From contig CM068587.1 of the NCBI GenBank assembly GCA_035048485.1, forward strand, positions 41,973,842 to 42,037,841: DNA of 64,000 nucleotides, given 5' to 3'. The stretch's first letter is position 1. Every line of letters begins with the position of its first letter. A program made the position numbers and the translations under genes. Origin of the DNA: Pteria penguin. Lineage: Eukaryota; Mollusca; Bivalvia; Pterioida; Pteriidae. A model generated the notes under the pieces. The model had not been told where the DNA came from. It was given only the letters and a program-made list of their open reading frames with translations, and searched no databases. This document shows, one piece after another, positions 33,596-45,261 of this stretch.

Positions 33596-35125
33596 AGATG
33601 TAGTAATGACTGAAATAACTATTGTAGGTCAACAAACGTCATGATCTTATACCGACTGAAGGTTAACAAACGGAGGCAGATGTAGTCATGATTTAATACC
33701 GACTGAAAGATAACAAACGCCGACAGATGTCATGATTTAATACCGACTGAAGGATAACAAACGCCGACAGATGTCATGATTTAATATCGACTGAAAGATA
33801 ACAAACGCCGACAGATGTCATGATTTAATACCGACTGAAGGATAACAAACGCCGACAGATGTCATGATTAAATACCGACTGAACGATAACAAATGTCGAC
33901 AGATGTCATGATTTAATACCGACTGAAGGATAACAAATGCCTATAGATGTCATGATTTAATACCGACTGAAGAGGATAACAAACGCCTATAGATGTCATG
34001 ATTTAATACCGACTGAAGAGGATAACAAACGCCTATAGATGTCATGATTTAATACCGACTGAAGAGGATAACAAACGCCGGTAGATGTCATGATTTAATA
34101 CCGACTGAAGAGGATAACAAACGCCGATAGATGTCATGATTTAATACCGACTGAAAGATAACAAACGCCTATAGATGTCATGATTTAATACCGACTGAAA
34201 GATAACAAACGCCTATAGATGTCATGATTTAATACCGACTGAAAGATAACAAACGCCGATAGATGTCATGATTTAATATCGACTGAAGGATAACAAACGC
34301 CGACAGATGTCATGATTTAATACCGACTGAAAGATAACAAACGCCGACAGATGTCATGATTTAATACCGACTGAAGGATAACAAACGCCGACAGGTGTCA
34401 TGATTTAATACCGATTGAAAGATAACAGACGTCGACAGATGTCATGATTTAATACCGACTGAAGAGGATAACAAACGCCTATAGATGTCATGATTAAATA
34501 CCAACTGAAAGATAATAAACGCCGATAGATGTCATGATTAAATACCGACTGAAAGATAACAACCGCCGACAGATGTCATGATTTAATACCGACTGAAAGA
34601 TAACAAACGCCGACAGATGTCATGATTAAATACCGACTGAAGGATAACAAATGCCTATAGATGTCATGATTTAATACCGACTGAAATATAACAAACCCCG
34701 ACAGATGTCATGATTTAATACAGACTGAAGGATAACAAACGCCGACAGATGTCATGATTAAATACCGACTGAACGATAATAAACGCCTATAGATGTCATG
34801 ATTTAATACCGACTGAAATATAACAGACGCCGACAGATGTAGTCATGATTTAATATCGACTGAAGCATAACACACGCCGACAAATGTCATGATTTAATAC
34901 CGACTGAAGGATAGCAAATGCCGACAGATGTCATGATTAAATACCGACTGAAAGATAACAAACGCCGACAGATGTAGTCATGATTTAATACCGACTGAAG
35001 GATAACAAGCGGAGGCAGATGTAGTTATGATTCAATACCGACAGAAATATAACAAATGCCGACAGATGTCATGATTCTTATTACCATCGAAGATAAACAG
35101 ACGGCTACCAATGTAGTAATAACAG
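33596..35125. repeat. 44-bp satellite, subfamily B
   Basis: About 33 units near acaaacgccgacagatgtca, tgatttaataccgactgaag, gata. It shares the landmarks agatgt, atga-tta and gactg at the same spacing as subfamily A, so the two are parts of one array that diverged. Confidence 0.93.
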
Positions 35126-35134
35126 AAGTTGATT

Positions 35135-35370
35135 GACTATTGTTTATGTCCCTCTACGATTATTTCATGTATATGATGACGGCATCTGGCTGATGCATCA
35201 CAGAGAAATTTATACCTTTGCAACGGACCCACCCGAAGCAGTAAGGGACCTTGTACGTGCCACGCGTACTGTGATACGGGACCTTGGTTTTTACTGTCTC
35301 ATCCAAAAGACAGGATACCGGTGTGGACACGACCTTTCGGCCACGAGCCACGCCGGCTTCGTAAGCTGAA
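35135..35370 (-). mobile_element. SINE family 1, minus-strand copy
   Basis: On the minus strand: GCCGGCGTGGCTCGTGG head, GTCTTTTGGATGAGACAGT, GGCACGTACAAGGTCCC, GCTTCGGGTGGGTCCG and the 3' part CATCAGCCAGATGCCGTC. It adjoins the end of the 44-bp satellite. Confidence 0.85.
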
Positions 35371-35557
35371 GTAAAGACTAGAGTCTGTAAGACATGAGCA
35401 AGGAATGTTAGACATCTCAGAATAATGTGTATTTCCTTATGTTTTTGTTTTACGTCATGTCAAGAATCATCAACTTGTACAGTGACATTTTTTTTTATTT
35501 CCAGTTTCGAATTACATTGTTTCCTGTTTTAAGACTAATTGTTGCTCTGAAACAATG

Positions 35558-35692
<135 letters not shown>

Positions 35693-36043
35693 ATATATAT
35701 CACAAAACAAAATACAAATTCATCCTCTAACACATTCATACTATTATACAATATGTATATGAGATGTCTTGTACATTAAATGTATTTGAAAAATTGTAGG
35801 CACATGCCACATATTTATATTTATATATTGTTTTTGTCAATGAAAATTTATTCATTCAAGTTCAAGTTCTTTATTACCTTGAGCCATGCGACTCATAGGT
35901 TAGCAACATATATACAAATATACATTCATATGTACAACATATATAATATAAGATATATACAACAATCATATACATTATGTGTATTTACTTTACCAATTAC
36001 TTGTAATATATGGAGAGTATACTTAATTAAAAGCAAGTAGAAA

Positions 36044-37535
36044 TTATAGTGGTTGGGTTCGAATCTTGTTGGCAGCGTGGAGATATTTACCAAGGTACAT
36101 GAGTTCTTTATAATTGTTGGTGCTTAAAAGTTGCACTAATTTGAAGACACTTGGTCGGCGAATATAATAGTTCTTGATATACAGACGCCTTAATACAGAA
36201 TAGTGAGGGCATACAAGAATGAAATGAAATTCGTCCTCAATTTCATTACGATCACAATAGTTGCATATACGGTTGACTCTGGGCACGTTATTGTAACGTC
36301 CTTTTTCTATGTTAAGATTGTGAGCAGAAATTCTGAATTTTGTAATTAATTTTCTGTGTATAGGGTTCAACGCCTTTTGTAAATAAAACTGCAGAGAGAA
36401 ATTATCAGTTAAATGTTGGTACATCCAACCTTTTGATGAACGACTAATATCCGAAAATAATGTTTGTTTAAAAAGGTCACACAGTTTTTGTTCAATTATT
36501 TTAAGACAAGTGTTGCAGGAAAAATTTTGGTCATAGACAATATAAGCCAACCCAAGTTGACAAAGTTCGTTGTATACATTGGAAAACCATAGTCCATTTG
36601 ACTCTATTAATTCCTCGTAACAAGATTTTAAAATGCAGTTGTTAGTATTGCGTAATTTAAGCCAATATTTGAATATACGTAATTTTCTCCTTATAATAAG
36701 GGGAAATCTTCCGAGTTCAGCGTAAACTAAATTTGAACATGAAGATTTCTTTACACCAAGAATGGTTTTACAAAAAGAAATATGGACTTTTTCGATATCT
36801 GGGGCTTTGTGGAATCCCCATACTTCAGAACCATAATTAAGAATACAGTTTATATATGTATCAAAAATAGCTAGTTTAGTTTCAATATTGAAATTACAGT
36901 TTTGTAAAGTACAATTGATAGCAAAAAGAGCTTTTCTCCCATGATCAGCTAAATGTTTTTGGGTTATATTGAATTTTCCGTTATAATTAAACAGCAACCC
37001 CAGGTAATTAAATCGGTCAACAATTTCTATTTCTGAGTTATTATATGACCAGTGCTCATTGTGACGTAATGTGCCACCATTTCTAAAAACAAGAACGTTC
37101 GTTTTATCAACATTTACAGTCAAGTGCCAATCATCTGCATAGTTTTTTAAAGCAAGAAGCATTTTTTGTAAACCCTCAGCCGACTCGGCGATTAAAACAG
37201 TATCATCGGCATACATCAATAAAAATAGGTTAATTAATTGAATTTCTATGGATGTACAATTTTCACGTACAAAATAAGTTTCAAAATCATTGACATATAA
37301 AGAGTACATTATTGGCGACAATACTTCCCCTTGTAAAAGGCCAGAACTTGAAACAAAATATTCAGACAATATTCCATTGTGTTTTATACATGTTTTGACA
37401 TCATCATACAGGGATTTAATTATACACAACATTTTACCCCGTATACCAATTCTTATAAGTTTAGACCACAAGAAAGCTCTATCGACATAGTCAAACGCCT
37501 TTTTGTAATCCACAAAGCAACAGTATAAACGTTTT
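36044..37535 (-). CDS. LINE ORF2, second part: RT catalytic region and C-terminal zinc motif
   Basis: Continues RT with CCFVDYKKAFDYVDRAFLWS, SSGLLQGEVLSPIMYSLYVN and the catalytic YADDTVL, then the thumb (DKTNVLVFRNGG, YLGLLFNYNG). Near the C-terminus is RICNYCDRNEIEDEFHFIL followed by VCPH, a Cys-Cys-His-Cys motif common after RT in L1- and I-like LINEs. It is joined to the first part by a one-base frameshift. Confidence 0.92.
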
Positions 37536-39455
37536 TTAATTTTTTAAAGTACGATTGATGAGTGATTGTAATATAAAAATAGCATCGGTTGTTCCAAATC
37601 CGGGTTTAAAACCAAATTGAGCGTCTGTAATAATATTATATTCTTTGTCCCATTCAAGCAATCGTCTGTTCAAAATTGAAGTAAAAAGTTTTCCGAGGCA
37701 GCTAACAATTGTGATACCCCTGTAGTTATTGGGTTCATTTTTATCACCCTTTTTAAAAATTGGTACAATACAACCTTTTGACCATGCTTCTGGGAAAAAA
37801 CCAGATCCAAAAATTGCGTTAAACATAGTATGTAAAGAAGGTATAAGAATATCTTTACAGTTTGTAAGAAATTCATTGATTATGCGATCTTCAGCACAAC
37901 TTTTATTAGCAGACAAATTTTTAATAGCATGCTCGATTTCTTGAATGGTAATATCAGTATCAAGTTCTTCGTATACTGGTGTGTGCACATCGTCATAATT
38001 ATTATCACTAGACTCAGGTGTGTGTTCCTGTGATGTCATAACATCTTTAAAATGACGGAAAAACTCGTCAGTAGTGATGTTGCTACTATTTGGTTTACAT
38101 TTGCGTTTTCGAAAACGCTTATAAAACTGTTTTGGGTTGTGCTTCCTCATGTATTCGAGCATATTGCCTTCGTGACGATCAAATTGTCGCTTTAATCTCA
38201 GTGCACACTTTTTATAATTAGATTTTTTTCTTACAAGCATTACATGGTTATTGAGTGATTTACAATTATTAAAAACAGAAATTGCTGACCTGTAATCTTT
38301 ATACAAAGCTTTACATTCGTCGTTAAACCATGGCTTGTCAATGGGTTTGGATTTTTTAGTAGTATGTACATTATTATTACTATTTACATGAACGTCACAA
38401 AAAGGTAAAATAACGTCTGTTAAAATCTCTGTATAAGCTCTCACGGTGGAGTTGGCCTCATTCAAGGAGTTAATTTTATTATTAACAGTGTCCGCAAGCA
38501 AGGTAGAACTGTCAGACAATTTACTTAAAATAGTTTGAGTGTTGCTATCGATCCACTTGACACTTACAGCGTCATGCTGGTCGTGGCGATTTAGATCAGT
38601 GACCTGATGGTCAATTAACTTTAAACTGTGTGTGATAAGGAAACTGAAGCAGACTGGGGAATGGTCAGAAAAAGTATTGAATTTACCAGAGGAGAAAGTT
38701 TTAATGTTGTCAATCATGGACGAGTCAGTCAACAAATAATCAATCAGACTCATACCGTTAGTTCCATAAAAAGTAACGCTCCCTTTTGGGTCACCTTGGT
38801 GTCTACCATTGATGATACGCATACCACTGGCGTTACAAAATTTTAATAGGTTTCTTCCGAATTGGTTGACTGACTTATCCATAGATTGCCTCTGTCTTAT
38901 GTTGGTATCAGGCTGGTAAGAAAATATAGGTTGCAGTATATCGACAGTAACATTACTCAATATATCATTAACAATATAATCAGCCTTGTCGCCACAGCGA
39001 GCATTTAAATCACCAGTTATGAAAACGTTACCCTCATTTATATAGCTTATAGCAGAGTTCTCCAGTGAATTGAACAGATCAATATCATTATGTGTGTAAA
39101 ATACACTGTTTTCAGGTGGTAAGTAGCAGAAAGCTAGAAAAATGGTTTTGTCATTTACAGAGGTTATTTTCAACCATATAATACAATCATAAAGGTTTTC
39201 TACAATTGTTACATGTTTATCATAACATGACTTAATAAAAATAACAATTCCACCACCTTTCCTTTTTTTCCTAGGGAATGAGTATGAGTTATAGTTTGGT
39301 AAGTGGAATGTATCGTTTTCTGAGATCCAGCATTCCGAGAGACAAATGATGTCGTACCCCTGGATAATGTCGATAAAGCCATTGTCCGATATTTTACGGT
39401 TTAGACCTTTACCAACGTTCCACGAGATGACCGAGATCGCACTCTCCGCCTCATC
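37536..39455 (-). CDS. LINE ORF2, first part: APE endonuclease and start of reverse transcriptase
   Basis: Directly after the ORF1 UAG the frame reads DEAESAISVISWNVGKGLNR, with no methionine for over 100 codons. ISWNVGKG (catalytic Asn), LSECWI (catalytic Glu), ITGDLNARCGD and TFSDHSPVCFSF (SDH) form a complete APE endonuclease. After a basic linker come RT motifs SKGCIVPIFKKGDKNEPNNY and RGITIVSCLGKLFTSILNRR. The open frame ends at a stop near 37536 caused by one extra T in an A/T run; RT continues in the neighbouring frame at 37513. Because the endonuclease starts only a few codons after UAG, ORF2 must start from a non-AUG codon, from readthrough, or from reinitiation in another frame. Confidence 0.9.
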   Translation of the reverse strand, partial: DEAESAISVISWNVGKGLNRKISDNGFIDIIQGYDIICLSECWISENDTFHLPNYNSYSFPRKKRKGGGIVIFIKSCYDKHVTIVENLYDCIIWLKITSVNDKTIFLAFCYLPPENSVFYTHNDIDLFNSLENSAISYINEGNVFITGDLNARCGDKADYIVNDILSNVTVDILQPIFSYQPDTNIRQRQSMDKSVNQFGRNLLKFCNASGMRIINGRHQGDPKGSVTFYGTNGMSLIDYLLTDSSMIDNIKTFSSGKFNTFSDHSPVCFSFLITHSLKLIDHQVTDLNRHDQHDAVSVKWIDSNTQTILSKLSDSSTLLADTVNNKINSLNEANSTVRAYTEILTDVILPFCDVHVNSNNNVHTTKKSKPIDKPWFNDECKALYKDYRSAISVFNNCKSLNNHVMLVRKKSNYKKCALRLKRQFDRHEGNMLEYMRKHNPKQFYKRFRKRKCKPNSSNITTDEFFRHFKDVMTSQEHTPESSDNNYDDVHTPVYEELDTDITIQEIEHAIKNLSANKSCAEDRIINEFLTNCKDILIPSLHTMFNAIFGSGFFPEAWSKGCIVPIFKKGDKNEPNNYRGITIVSCLGKLFTSILNRRLLEWDKEYNIITDAQFGFKPGFGTTDAIFILQSLINRTLKN

Positions 39456-40694
39456 CTATCTTGCGGTCTGGGTAGAACGTACACCTTGTTCACTTTGAGC
39501 GGTCGCGATTTGTGTTGAGTCGCGGTGTAATGCGGGCTGAGAACGCACATACTGTATCTGCGGTGCGGTGTCTTTTCTCATGGGTGCTTGAGTAGTGGGG
39601 CGATTTGGAGAGTTCGTAGCCCGTGTGGCTTCACTATAGGGTACCGGCTGGGCACGTTGGGGTTGGGTCTCCGGTATGGTGTTCCTGCCCACGGGTGTAT
39701 GCTGGGCTGCATTGCAGCCTGGTTGGGGCTGGGTAGTCAGCGGTTGCCTCTGTCGTATGGTATCCTCTCTTGGGGATCTAGCTTGTGATGACTCGGGGGA
39801 GGATTCCTCGAACAGCTTTCCGTGCAGGTAAATTTTATCACGGATCAGTCTAGGTCGTTCGCCATTTTCTTTCAGGCGTCGCATAATCGGGTATTTGTCC
39901 CTGCGTCGCTGCTCGATGGATGCTGGAAATTGTTCGTGGATGCTAAATGCCGTCCCTTTAAGTTTTGGAGCACTGCGCAGTACCAGTTGCCGTTCACTGT
40001 TATACAAAAACCTGGCCACTATTGGTCTGCATCTACCCGTTTCGTGACGCCCGAACCTGTGCACGTTGCCAAATGATAACGGAATATCTATACCGAGTTC
40101 CTGATAAAGGAAGTCTCGTAAAAGATCCTCACTTTGCTCGTCCCTAGTCTCCCCACCAAGACCTCTAAACACTAGGTTCATTTTCATAGATCTGCATTGT
40201 AAATCCTCTATGTCGTTTTTTATTTTTTCACATTCTCGTAGGGATGTTGACAAATTGTTGAACATGCGTTCTAGATCGTTTTTTCGGCTATTAGCATCTT
40301 TTGTGGCGTCAATTAATTGTTGATATTCTGACTCGAAGTCGACCACTTTATTACACGCATAATTCACCGACTCTTCAAATTCCCTTTGTTTATCTTCTAC
40401 AGTGGTCACTCTGTTATTCAGCGCTCTCACAGCTACATCGATATTATCAAATCGGTTCTCCAGACTGGATAATTTCTCTAAGATGCATCCTAATTTCTTA
40501 TTTGTATCTATTATGTGGACACTTATGTTATCATTATTCACTTTGGAAGTGTTGGGGTTAGGCGATTCCCCGTATAGCACATTATTGGCCGAGTTGAGAG
40601 CATCGCTCACTGTAGTGTCACTGACGTGGCCAAAACTTATATCACTGTCCGAAGACGAATTTTTCTTCCGTTTTTTATCATTCTTTTTCCCCAT
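39456..40694 (-). CDS. LINE ORF1 protein (coiled coil, RRM-like and C-terminal domain)
   Basis: 412 residues. The start MGKKNDKKRKKNSSSDSD is basic and polar. Residues about 60-165 are a heptad-rich coiled coil (IHIIDTNKK, LEKLSSLENRFDNID). An RRM-like region follows with MKMNLVFRGLGGE and LGIDIPLSFGNVHRFGR, then a C-terminal domain with RPIVARFLYNSERQLVLRSA. The tail from about 300 is Q/T/P-rich and probably disordered. This matches L1-type ORF1p, an RNA-binding trimer that packages LINE RNA. It ends in UAG (39458-39456), and ORF2 continues in the same frame on the next codon. Confidence 0.9.
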   Translation of the reverse strand: MGKKNDKKRKKNSSSDSDISFGHVSDTTVSDALNSANNVLYGESPNPNTSKVNNDNISVHIIDTNKKLGCILEKLSSLENRFDNIDVAVRALNNRVTTVEDKQREFEESVNYACNKVVDFESEYQQLIDATKDANSRKNDLERMFNNLSTSLRECEKIKNDIEDLQCRSMKMNLVFRGLGGETRDEQSEDLLRDFLYQELGIDIPLSFGNVHRFGRHETGRCRPIVARFLYNSERQLVLRSAPKLKGTAFSIHEQFPASIEQRRRDKYPIMRRLKENGERPRLIRDKIYLHGKLFEESSPESSQARSPREDTIRQRQPLTTQPQPGCNAAQHTPVGRNTIPETQPQRAQPVPYSEATRATNSPNRPTTQAPMRKDTAPQIQYVRSQPALHRDSTQIATAQSEQGVRSTQTAR

Positions 40695-40880
40695 AATTTA
40701 TTTTATTTATATTGAAGACCATGATAGAATAGCTGTTATTCTATAAAAAACAAAGTATTTGGCTGTACCTGTAAGTAGGGGAGTGTAATTCCATGAGTTT
40801 AAAACATAACGTAGTACAAAGGACGGAGCTCTGAAAAACGCGTCCGTCCACTTCGGACGACTACTCACTACTTCATATAT
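40695..40880 (-). other. Likely 5' leader of the two-ORF LINE
   Basis: No coding. A small hairpin (CGTCCGTCCACTTCGGACG) lies near 40842-40860, close to the probable 5' end. The boundary is uncertain. Confidence 0.4.
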
Positions 40881-41149
40881 AGTTACTTATCAATGAAGAT
40901 ACCACAGACAAAAACTAGTATTTTAGATAGACATAAGTCACATATAAGATATGTAAGAACGGGATTGGTTGTAAGGAATTCTTGTGGTTAAGAGGATCAT
41001 TACTCAAGCCATGAAAACACTAAACTCCATCTGCTTTAAAAAAAATTGTCTTTTCTATTTTTTAGAAAAATTAATTTCTCAAAAAATAGCACCGTTTTAA
41101 TTCGGTAAGGAAAAAAATCAATTCTTGGTCTTCTACCTGCTAATCTGTT

Positions 41150-42030
41150 TCTATGTATATGTTTTTCGCAAGTAATATGACTAAATTGATTATACCATAG
41201 TTCTTATAGATTTCCTTCATAAGACATACATCAAAAGTGCTGAATGAAATGTTAATATGATATTTTGTAAAAACCATAGTCTAAGTACTTTCCAGAAGGA
41301 CTTCACGTATCTGCATTCACTAAAAAGATGTACAATAGTTCCTGTTTGATCTCCACAGAAAGTACATAGATTTGAGTCAATGATTTTCATTTTATAAAGC
41401 ATATCGTTTGTTGCTATGCATCTATGTATAATTCTATATTGTAGCCATCTAAGGGTACTGTCCTGTGTTATTTTGAAAGGCAAAATATTAATATCTGACC
41501 ATTGCTGGCCATTACAGCATATATCGTTTTTGGTTGTCCATTTGTCTTGATATTTTAGATTAAATTGTAAATTGGATATAAATATACTATAGACAGATAT
41601 TGAGCATATTTTGTTTAAAAGAATTATTTTAATGTACAGTGGAAAAACAGGAAGAGGTATTTTAAAGTCATTATTCTTAATAACAGGGTAATTTTGTAAA
41701 ATACTCTTCCTGATACCATAAAATGTAAGAATTTGAGGGTTAAACTGGAATGTTTGGCAAAATTCATTGTATGCAAGGAAGGAACCATTTACATCTAACA
41801 TATCATATATATATCGTATTCCTTTATCATACCATGACTTGAAAAAAACACTGTTGTTATCAACTTTGATGTTATTATTATACCACAATTTATCATATAA
41901 AATATCCTCATTACGTCGTTGGCTATATACAGATTCTTTGAATTCACAAAAGCAAAATAGAGTATCTCTCCAGAAAATATTATTGGTCGTTTTAGCTTTT
42001 GCTCTTGAGAATTCTGAACCTATTCTCTAG
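41150..42030 (-). mobile_element. 5'-truncated L1/Tx1-like LINE, ORF2 C-terminus only
   Basis: On the minus strand the frame is open from about 42020 (SRAKAKTTNNIFWRDTLFCF) to 41217. It includes FFKSWYDKGIRYIYDMLD, FYGIRKSI, LRWLQYRIIHRCIATNDML and a CTFCGDQTGTIVHLFSEC zinc-type motif followed by SFWK. These are the hallmarks of the region after RT in Tx1/L1-like ORF2. The endonuclease and RT are missing, so this is a dead 5'-truncated insertion. The 3' end is not clear. Confidence 0.85.
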
Positions 42031-42750
42031 AGAATATACGTCAATCTGCTATGAATATGCCACTGTGGCACTCATGACAATGTACAGCGGTGGACAAATC
42101 ATGAACCCCTGAAAATCAAAGATGACAAAGGTAACCGAGAGGAGTAAGCATCTTCCGCCAGGCTTGCCAAACCAAACATAAAATCTTACAGACAACATGG
42201 AAATCATATAGCACGAGAGATGACTATCACTGCGTAGAAATGGTCACCACCATCAGGGTAGATAAGTCAATGAACGGCGGCAAGCGAAGTGTACAGTTTA
42301 GACGATGTTATTTTGCAAGAAATATAATCATATGATGATTGCTTTGCGGTTGTTATAATCTTTTCTTGGCGAATTCGTGGGAATAAACTATGGCTAGTAT
42401 TCAAACAATGAAACTGTGACATAGGATTTTATTATCGTATTTAAAATGCGGAATAAGAAAATCAGTTTTAATAATACGACGACTTTAAATATGAATAAAA
42501 TACAAAAACATACTGAGATGTTTTCATTTGTTGTCAACTCATTTGAAATAGGTTATTTAAAATATCATGTACTTAACTCTTAGCATTGTACTTTTCATGT
42601 TGTGATTGTTGTCTCTATTGTTCTCTTATCCATACAATTATCTTTCGTGAAATCTGATTATAGAATAAAATATAAAAATCCTTCCAGACAAGTAATCAGA
42701 CATTAGATGGGACATTTTCAGTATGGTATGAAATTATTTAGGATATTTAC
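42031..42750. other. Noncoding; upstream of a signal-peptide-like exon
   Basis: A TATAAA at 42671-42676 is the only notable element; see the exon at 42754. Confidence 0.45.
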
Positions 42751-42753
42751 ACT

Positions 42754-42802
42754 ATGCAGCTGAAGTATTTTCCTTCAATAATTCAAGTTATTTTATTTCT
42801 GC
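42754..42802 (+). CDS. Candidate first exon with signal peptide
   Basis: ATG opens 16 codons, MQLKYFPSIIQVILFL, then one base and a strong donor GTAAGTAT (phase 1). The peptide is hydrophobic after a Lys, like a signal peptide. TATAAA lies 83 nt upstream. No convincing downstream exon is found; an 18-nt phase-1 micro-exon candidate is at 44125. Confidence 0.35.
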
Positions 42803-42896
42803 GTAAGTATAGATTTCTCTTCTAGATAATTATACTTCTATTCAAAATCCATATTTGATGTTTGAATGTTATATATGTGCATTGTTATTTGCTCAA

Positions 42897-42957
42897 AAAC
42901 AAAACAAAACAAAACAAAACAAAACAAAACAAAAAACAAAACAAAAAAAAAAAAACT
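42897..42957. repeat. (AAAAC)n microsatellite
   Basis: About ten AAAAC units followed by an A run. Confidence 0.97.
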
Positions 42958-43054
42958 TTAGATGAAATAGAATAAAGCAGAGTCGAAGTCCTTACTGTTG
43001 CTTGTAAAAACCTTTTAGGTCAAATACAACTTTATCAGTGCTTGTTCAAATGAA

Positions 43055-43595
43055 GGCAATAAAACGTTAGGGTCTACACACAAAACGTTAAGATCTACAC
43101 ACAAAGCATTACAGGCCACACACAAACGTTAGAGTATACACACAAAACGTTGGGTTTACACACAAACTTTAGGGGGTACACACAAACTTTAGGGGGTACG
43201 CACAAACTTTAGGGTCTTCACACAAAACGTTACGTTCTACACATGAAAGCGTTAGGGTCCACATACACAGCGTTAGGATCTACACACAAAATGTTATAGT
43301 ATACACACAAAACTTAGGCTGTACACACAATGTCAATGTTAGAAACCTACACACAATGATAGGGTCTACACACTAAAAGTTAGGGTCTTCACACAATGCT
43401 TGGATTTACACACAAAAAGCTAGGGTCTACACAGAATGTTAGAGTTAACACACAATGATCTTCACACAATGTTTTGGTCTACACACATAAAGTTAAGGTC
43501 TACTCACAATGTGTGGGTCTACTCAATACATTAAAGTTTACACACAATGTTAAGGTCTACACAAAACGTTTAGGGTCTAAACAAAATGTTAGGGA
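43055..43595. repeat. About 20-bp minisatellite
   Basis: Imperfect units of gttagggtctacacacaaaa. Degenerate, with insertions; probably old. Confidence 0.85.
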
Positions 43596-44010
43596 GCCGG
43601 CCTAACTTAGTTGATGGCGCGCTTGACTCATGATCAACGGATTTTGGTTTGAGCCCAACCGACGAATCGCCGATCTCCTGTTTTTCTGTTCATGTTGAAC
43701 CCGTAAAAAGCGAATTTCTCTCCGAATTTCCAAGTAATGGTCTGTTGCACAAGTCTGCATCATTGAACAACGCACCGGGCATCAGGCCGTCGTCATATAA
43801 GTGAAAAATAGGTACGGTGAGGTTACTTTGAAAGACCTTCATTTCAACAATATTTGCGCCACTGCAGGCCAGTCAGCTAGGTGTTTGGTTAGTGACCGTG
43901 AGGTTCCGAGTCTGAGTTCCGCATGGCATCAAGCAGATACCGTTACCATATAAGTGCAATAATATTGATGCGACGTAAAACAAAAATCAAACAAAACAAA
44001 AATCAATAAC
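43596..44010 (+). mobile_element. Two diverged SINE-like segments
   Basis: The 3' part at about 43926-44010 (CATCAAGCAGATACCGTTAC, CATATAAGTGCAATAATATT, then a C/A-rich tail) matches the 3' end of SINE family 1. The first segment ends in a similar way (CATCAGGCCGTCGTCATATA, AGTGAAAAATAG near 43830). Heads are too diverged to show clear A and B boxes. Confidence 0.6.
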
Positions 44011-44124
44011 AAGTAACATTTAAGCAATATTTTATGCCACTGGTATGATGTACTACAGTTAACCATTTATTGCCGTTATATATTACATGTTATATAAATC
44101 TATAAAATGATTTTTTTTTTCCAG

Positions 44125-44142
44125 CAGATAAAATACAAGTTG
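44125..44142 (+). CDS. Candidate 18-nt micro-exon
   Basis: A long T tract and CCAG acceptor precede 18 nt (CAGATAAAATACAAGTTG), then donor GTAAAT. It enters and leaves in phase 1, compatible with the exon at 42754. Weak evidence by itself. Confidence 0.2.
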
Positions 44143-44664
44143 GTAAATCTAATACAGGTGCAATTTGATATAATACGCTTTGAAATGTATGAGGTTGTTT
44201 GTTTGCTTGTTTGTTTTTTAATAATTTTGACGTGTTTTGCAGATACTTCATTTTCATATATTGTAAATCGCTTCACATTCGTATTATTTGCATTTCAAAT
44301 AATTTTGTTGTGATGGATAACCTCTTACATTATCGCTAAACTATAACGGTTACCTCAAACAAATGTTTGTTTATATAATTCATTTATTTGATTTGATATC
44401 TGTTTATGCACAACGATTTTTTTTTTATGTATAATTAAATCTTAATGTTGATACAATGCATTTTCCATCATTATACTGTTTGTGTGTGAAAATTTGTACT
44501 TTTTGTTTGGAAATAGTTGTTTTTAATTTTGAGTCGTATAAGTAAATGATGTCTTATTCCATTACGGTCTTTTAAAACACATTTATTATTATAGAAATTC
44601 TTCTCTCGTGATTTATTGAAACAAATGCACGGCAGATTAGTGAATATGCGTTTGGTGTGAGAAC

Positions 44665-45160
44665 TAGACTGAGCCACAATGTTAAAGTAGTTATGTGTTT
44701 GGCATGAAAACCAGACTGAACCACGATGTTAAAGTAGTTAAGTGTTTGGCATGAGAACCAGACTGAACCACGATGTTAAAGTAGTTAAGTGTTTGGCATG
44801 AGAACCAGACTGAACCACGATGTTAAAGTAGTTAATTGTTTGACATGATAACCAGACTGAACCACGATGTTAAAGTAGTTAAGTGTTTGGCATGAGAACC
44901 AGACTGAACCACGATGTTAAAGTAGTTAAGTGTTTGGCACGAGAACCAGACTGAACCACGATGTTTAAGTAGTTGAGTGTTTGATGTGAAAACCAGACTG
45001 AACCACGATGTTTAAGTGGATGAGCGTTTAGTATGAGAAACAGACTTAATCACGATGTTTAAATAGTTGAGTGTTTGGTGAGAACCAGACTGAACCACGA
45101 TGTTTAAATGGTTGAGCGTTTGATGTGAGAACCAGACTAAGTCACGATGTTTTTGAGCTT
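44665..45160. repeat. 47-bp minisatellite
   Basis: About 10 units of aagtgtttggcatgagaacc, agactgaaccacgatgttaa, agtagtt. Copies at the right end are more diverged. Confidence 0.94.
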
Positions 45161-45261
45161 TTGGTGTATCACGATTGCTGCATTATCAAATGTTTCTTGT
45201 GATGCTATTGTATAATCTATTCATCCTCTTAGGGATCTTTGTCATAAAGGTGTCATTCACA

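Larger units (their letters stand above)
35850..40880 (-). mobile_element. Nearly full-length two-ORF LINE with L1-type ORF1
   Basis: The minus-strand order is 5' leader (about 40880-40695), ORF1 (40694-39456), ORF2 (from 39455 to 36044, with one frameshift) and a 3' tail. The tail near 35850-35880 is a short repeat of CTTGAA after AATAAAG, typical of LINEs that end in a simple repeat. The exact 5' end and target-site duplication were not determined. Only one clear lesion is seen in about 4.6 kb of coding sequence, so the copy is young. Confidence 0.93.

Noticed and set aside
43596..43840. Complete family-1 SINE
   Set aside because: Only the 3' end is convincing; the head has no clear A or B box, so it is listed as a diverged SINE-like segment.
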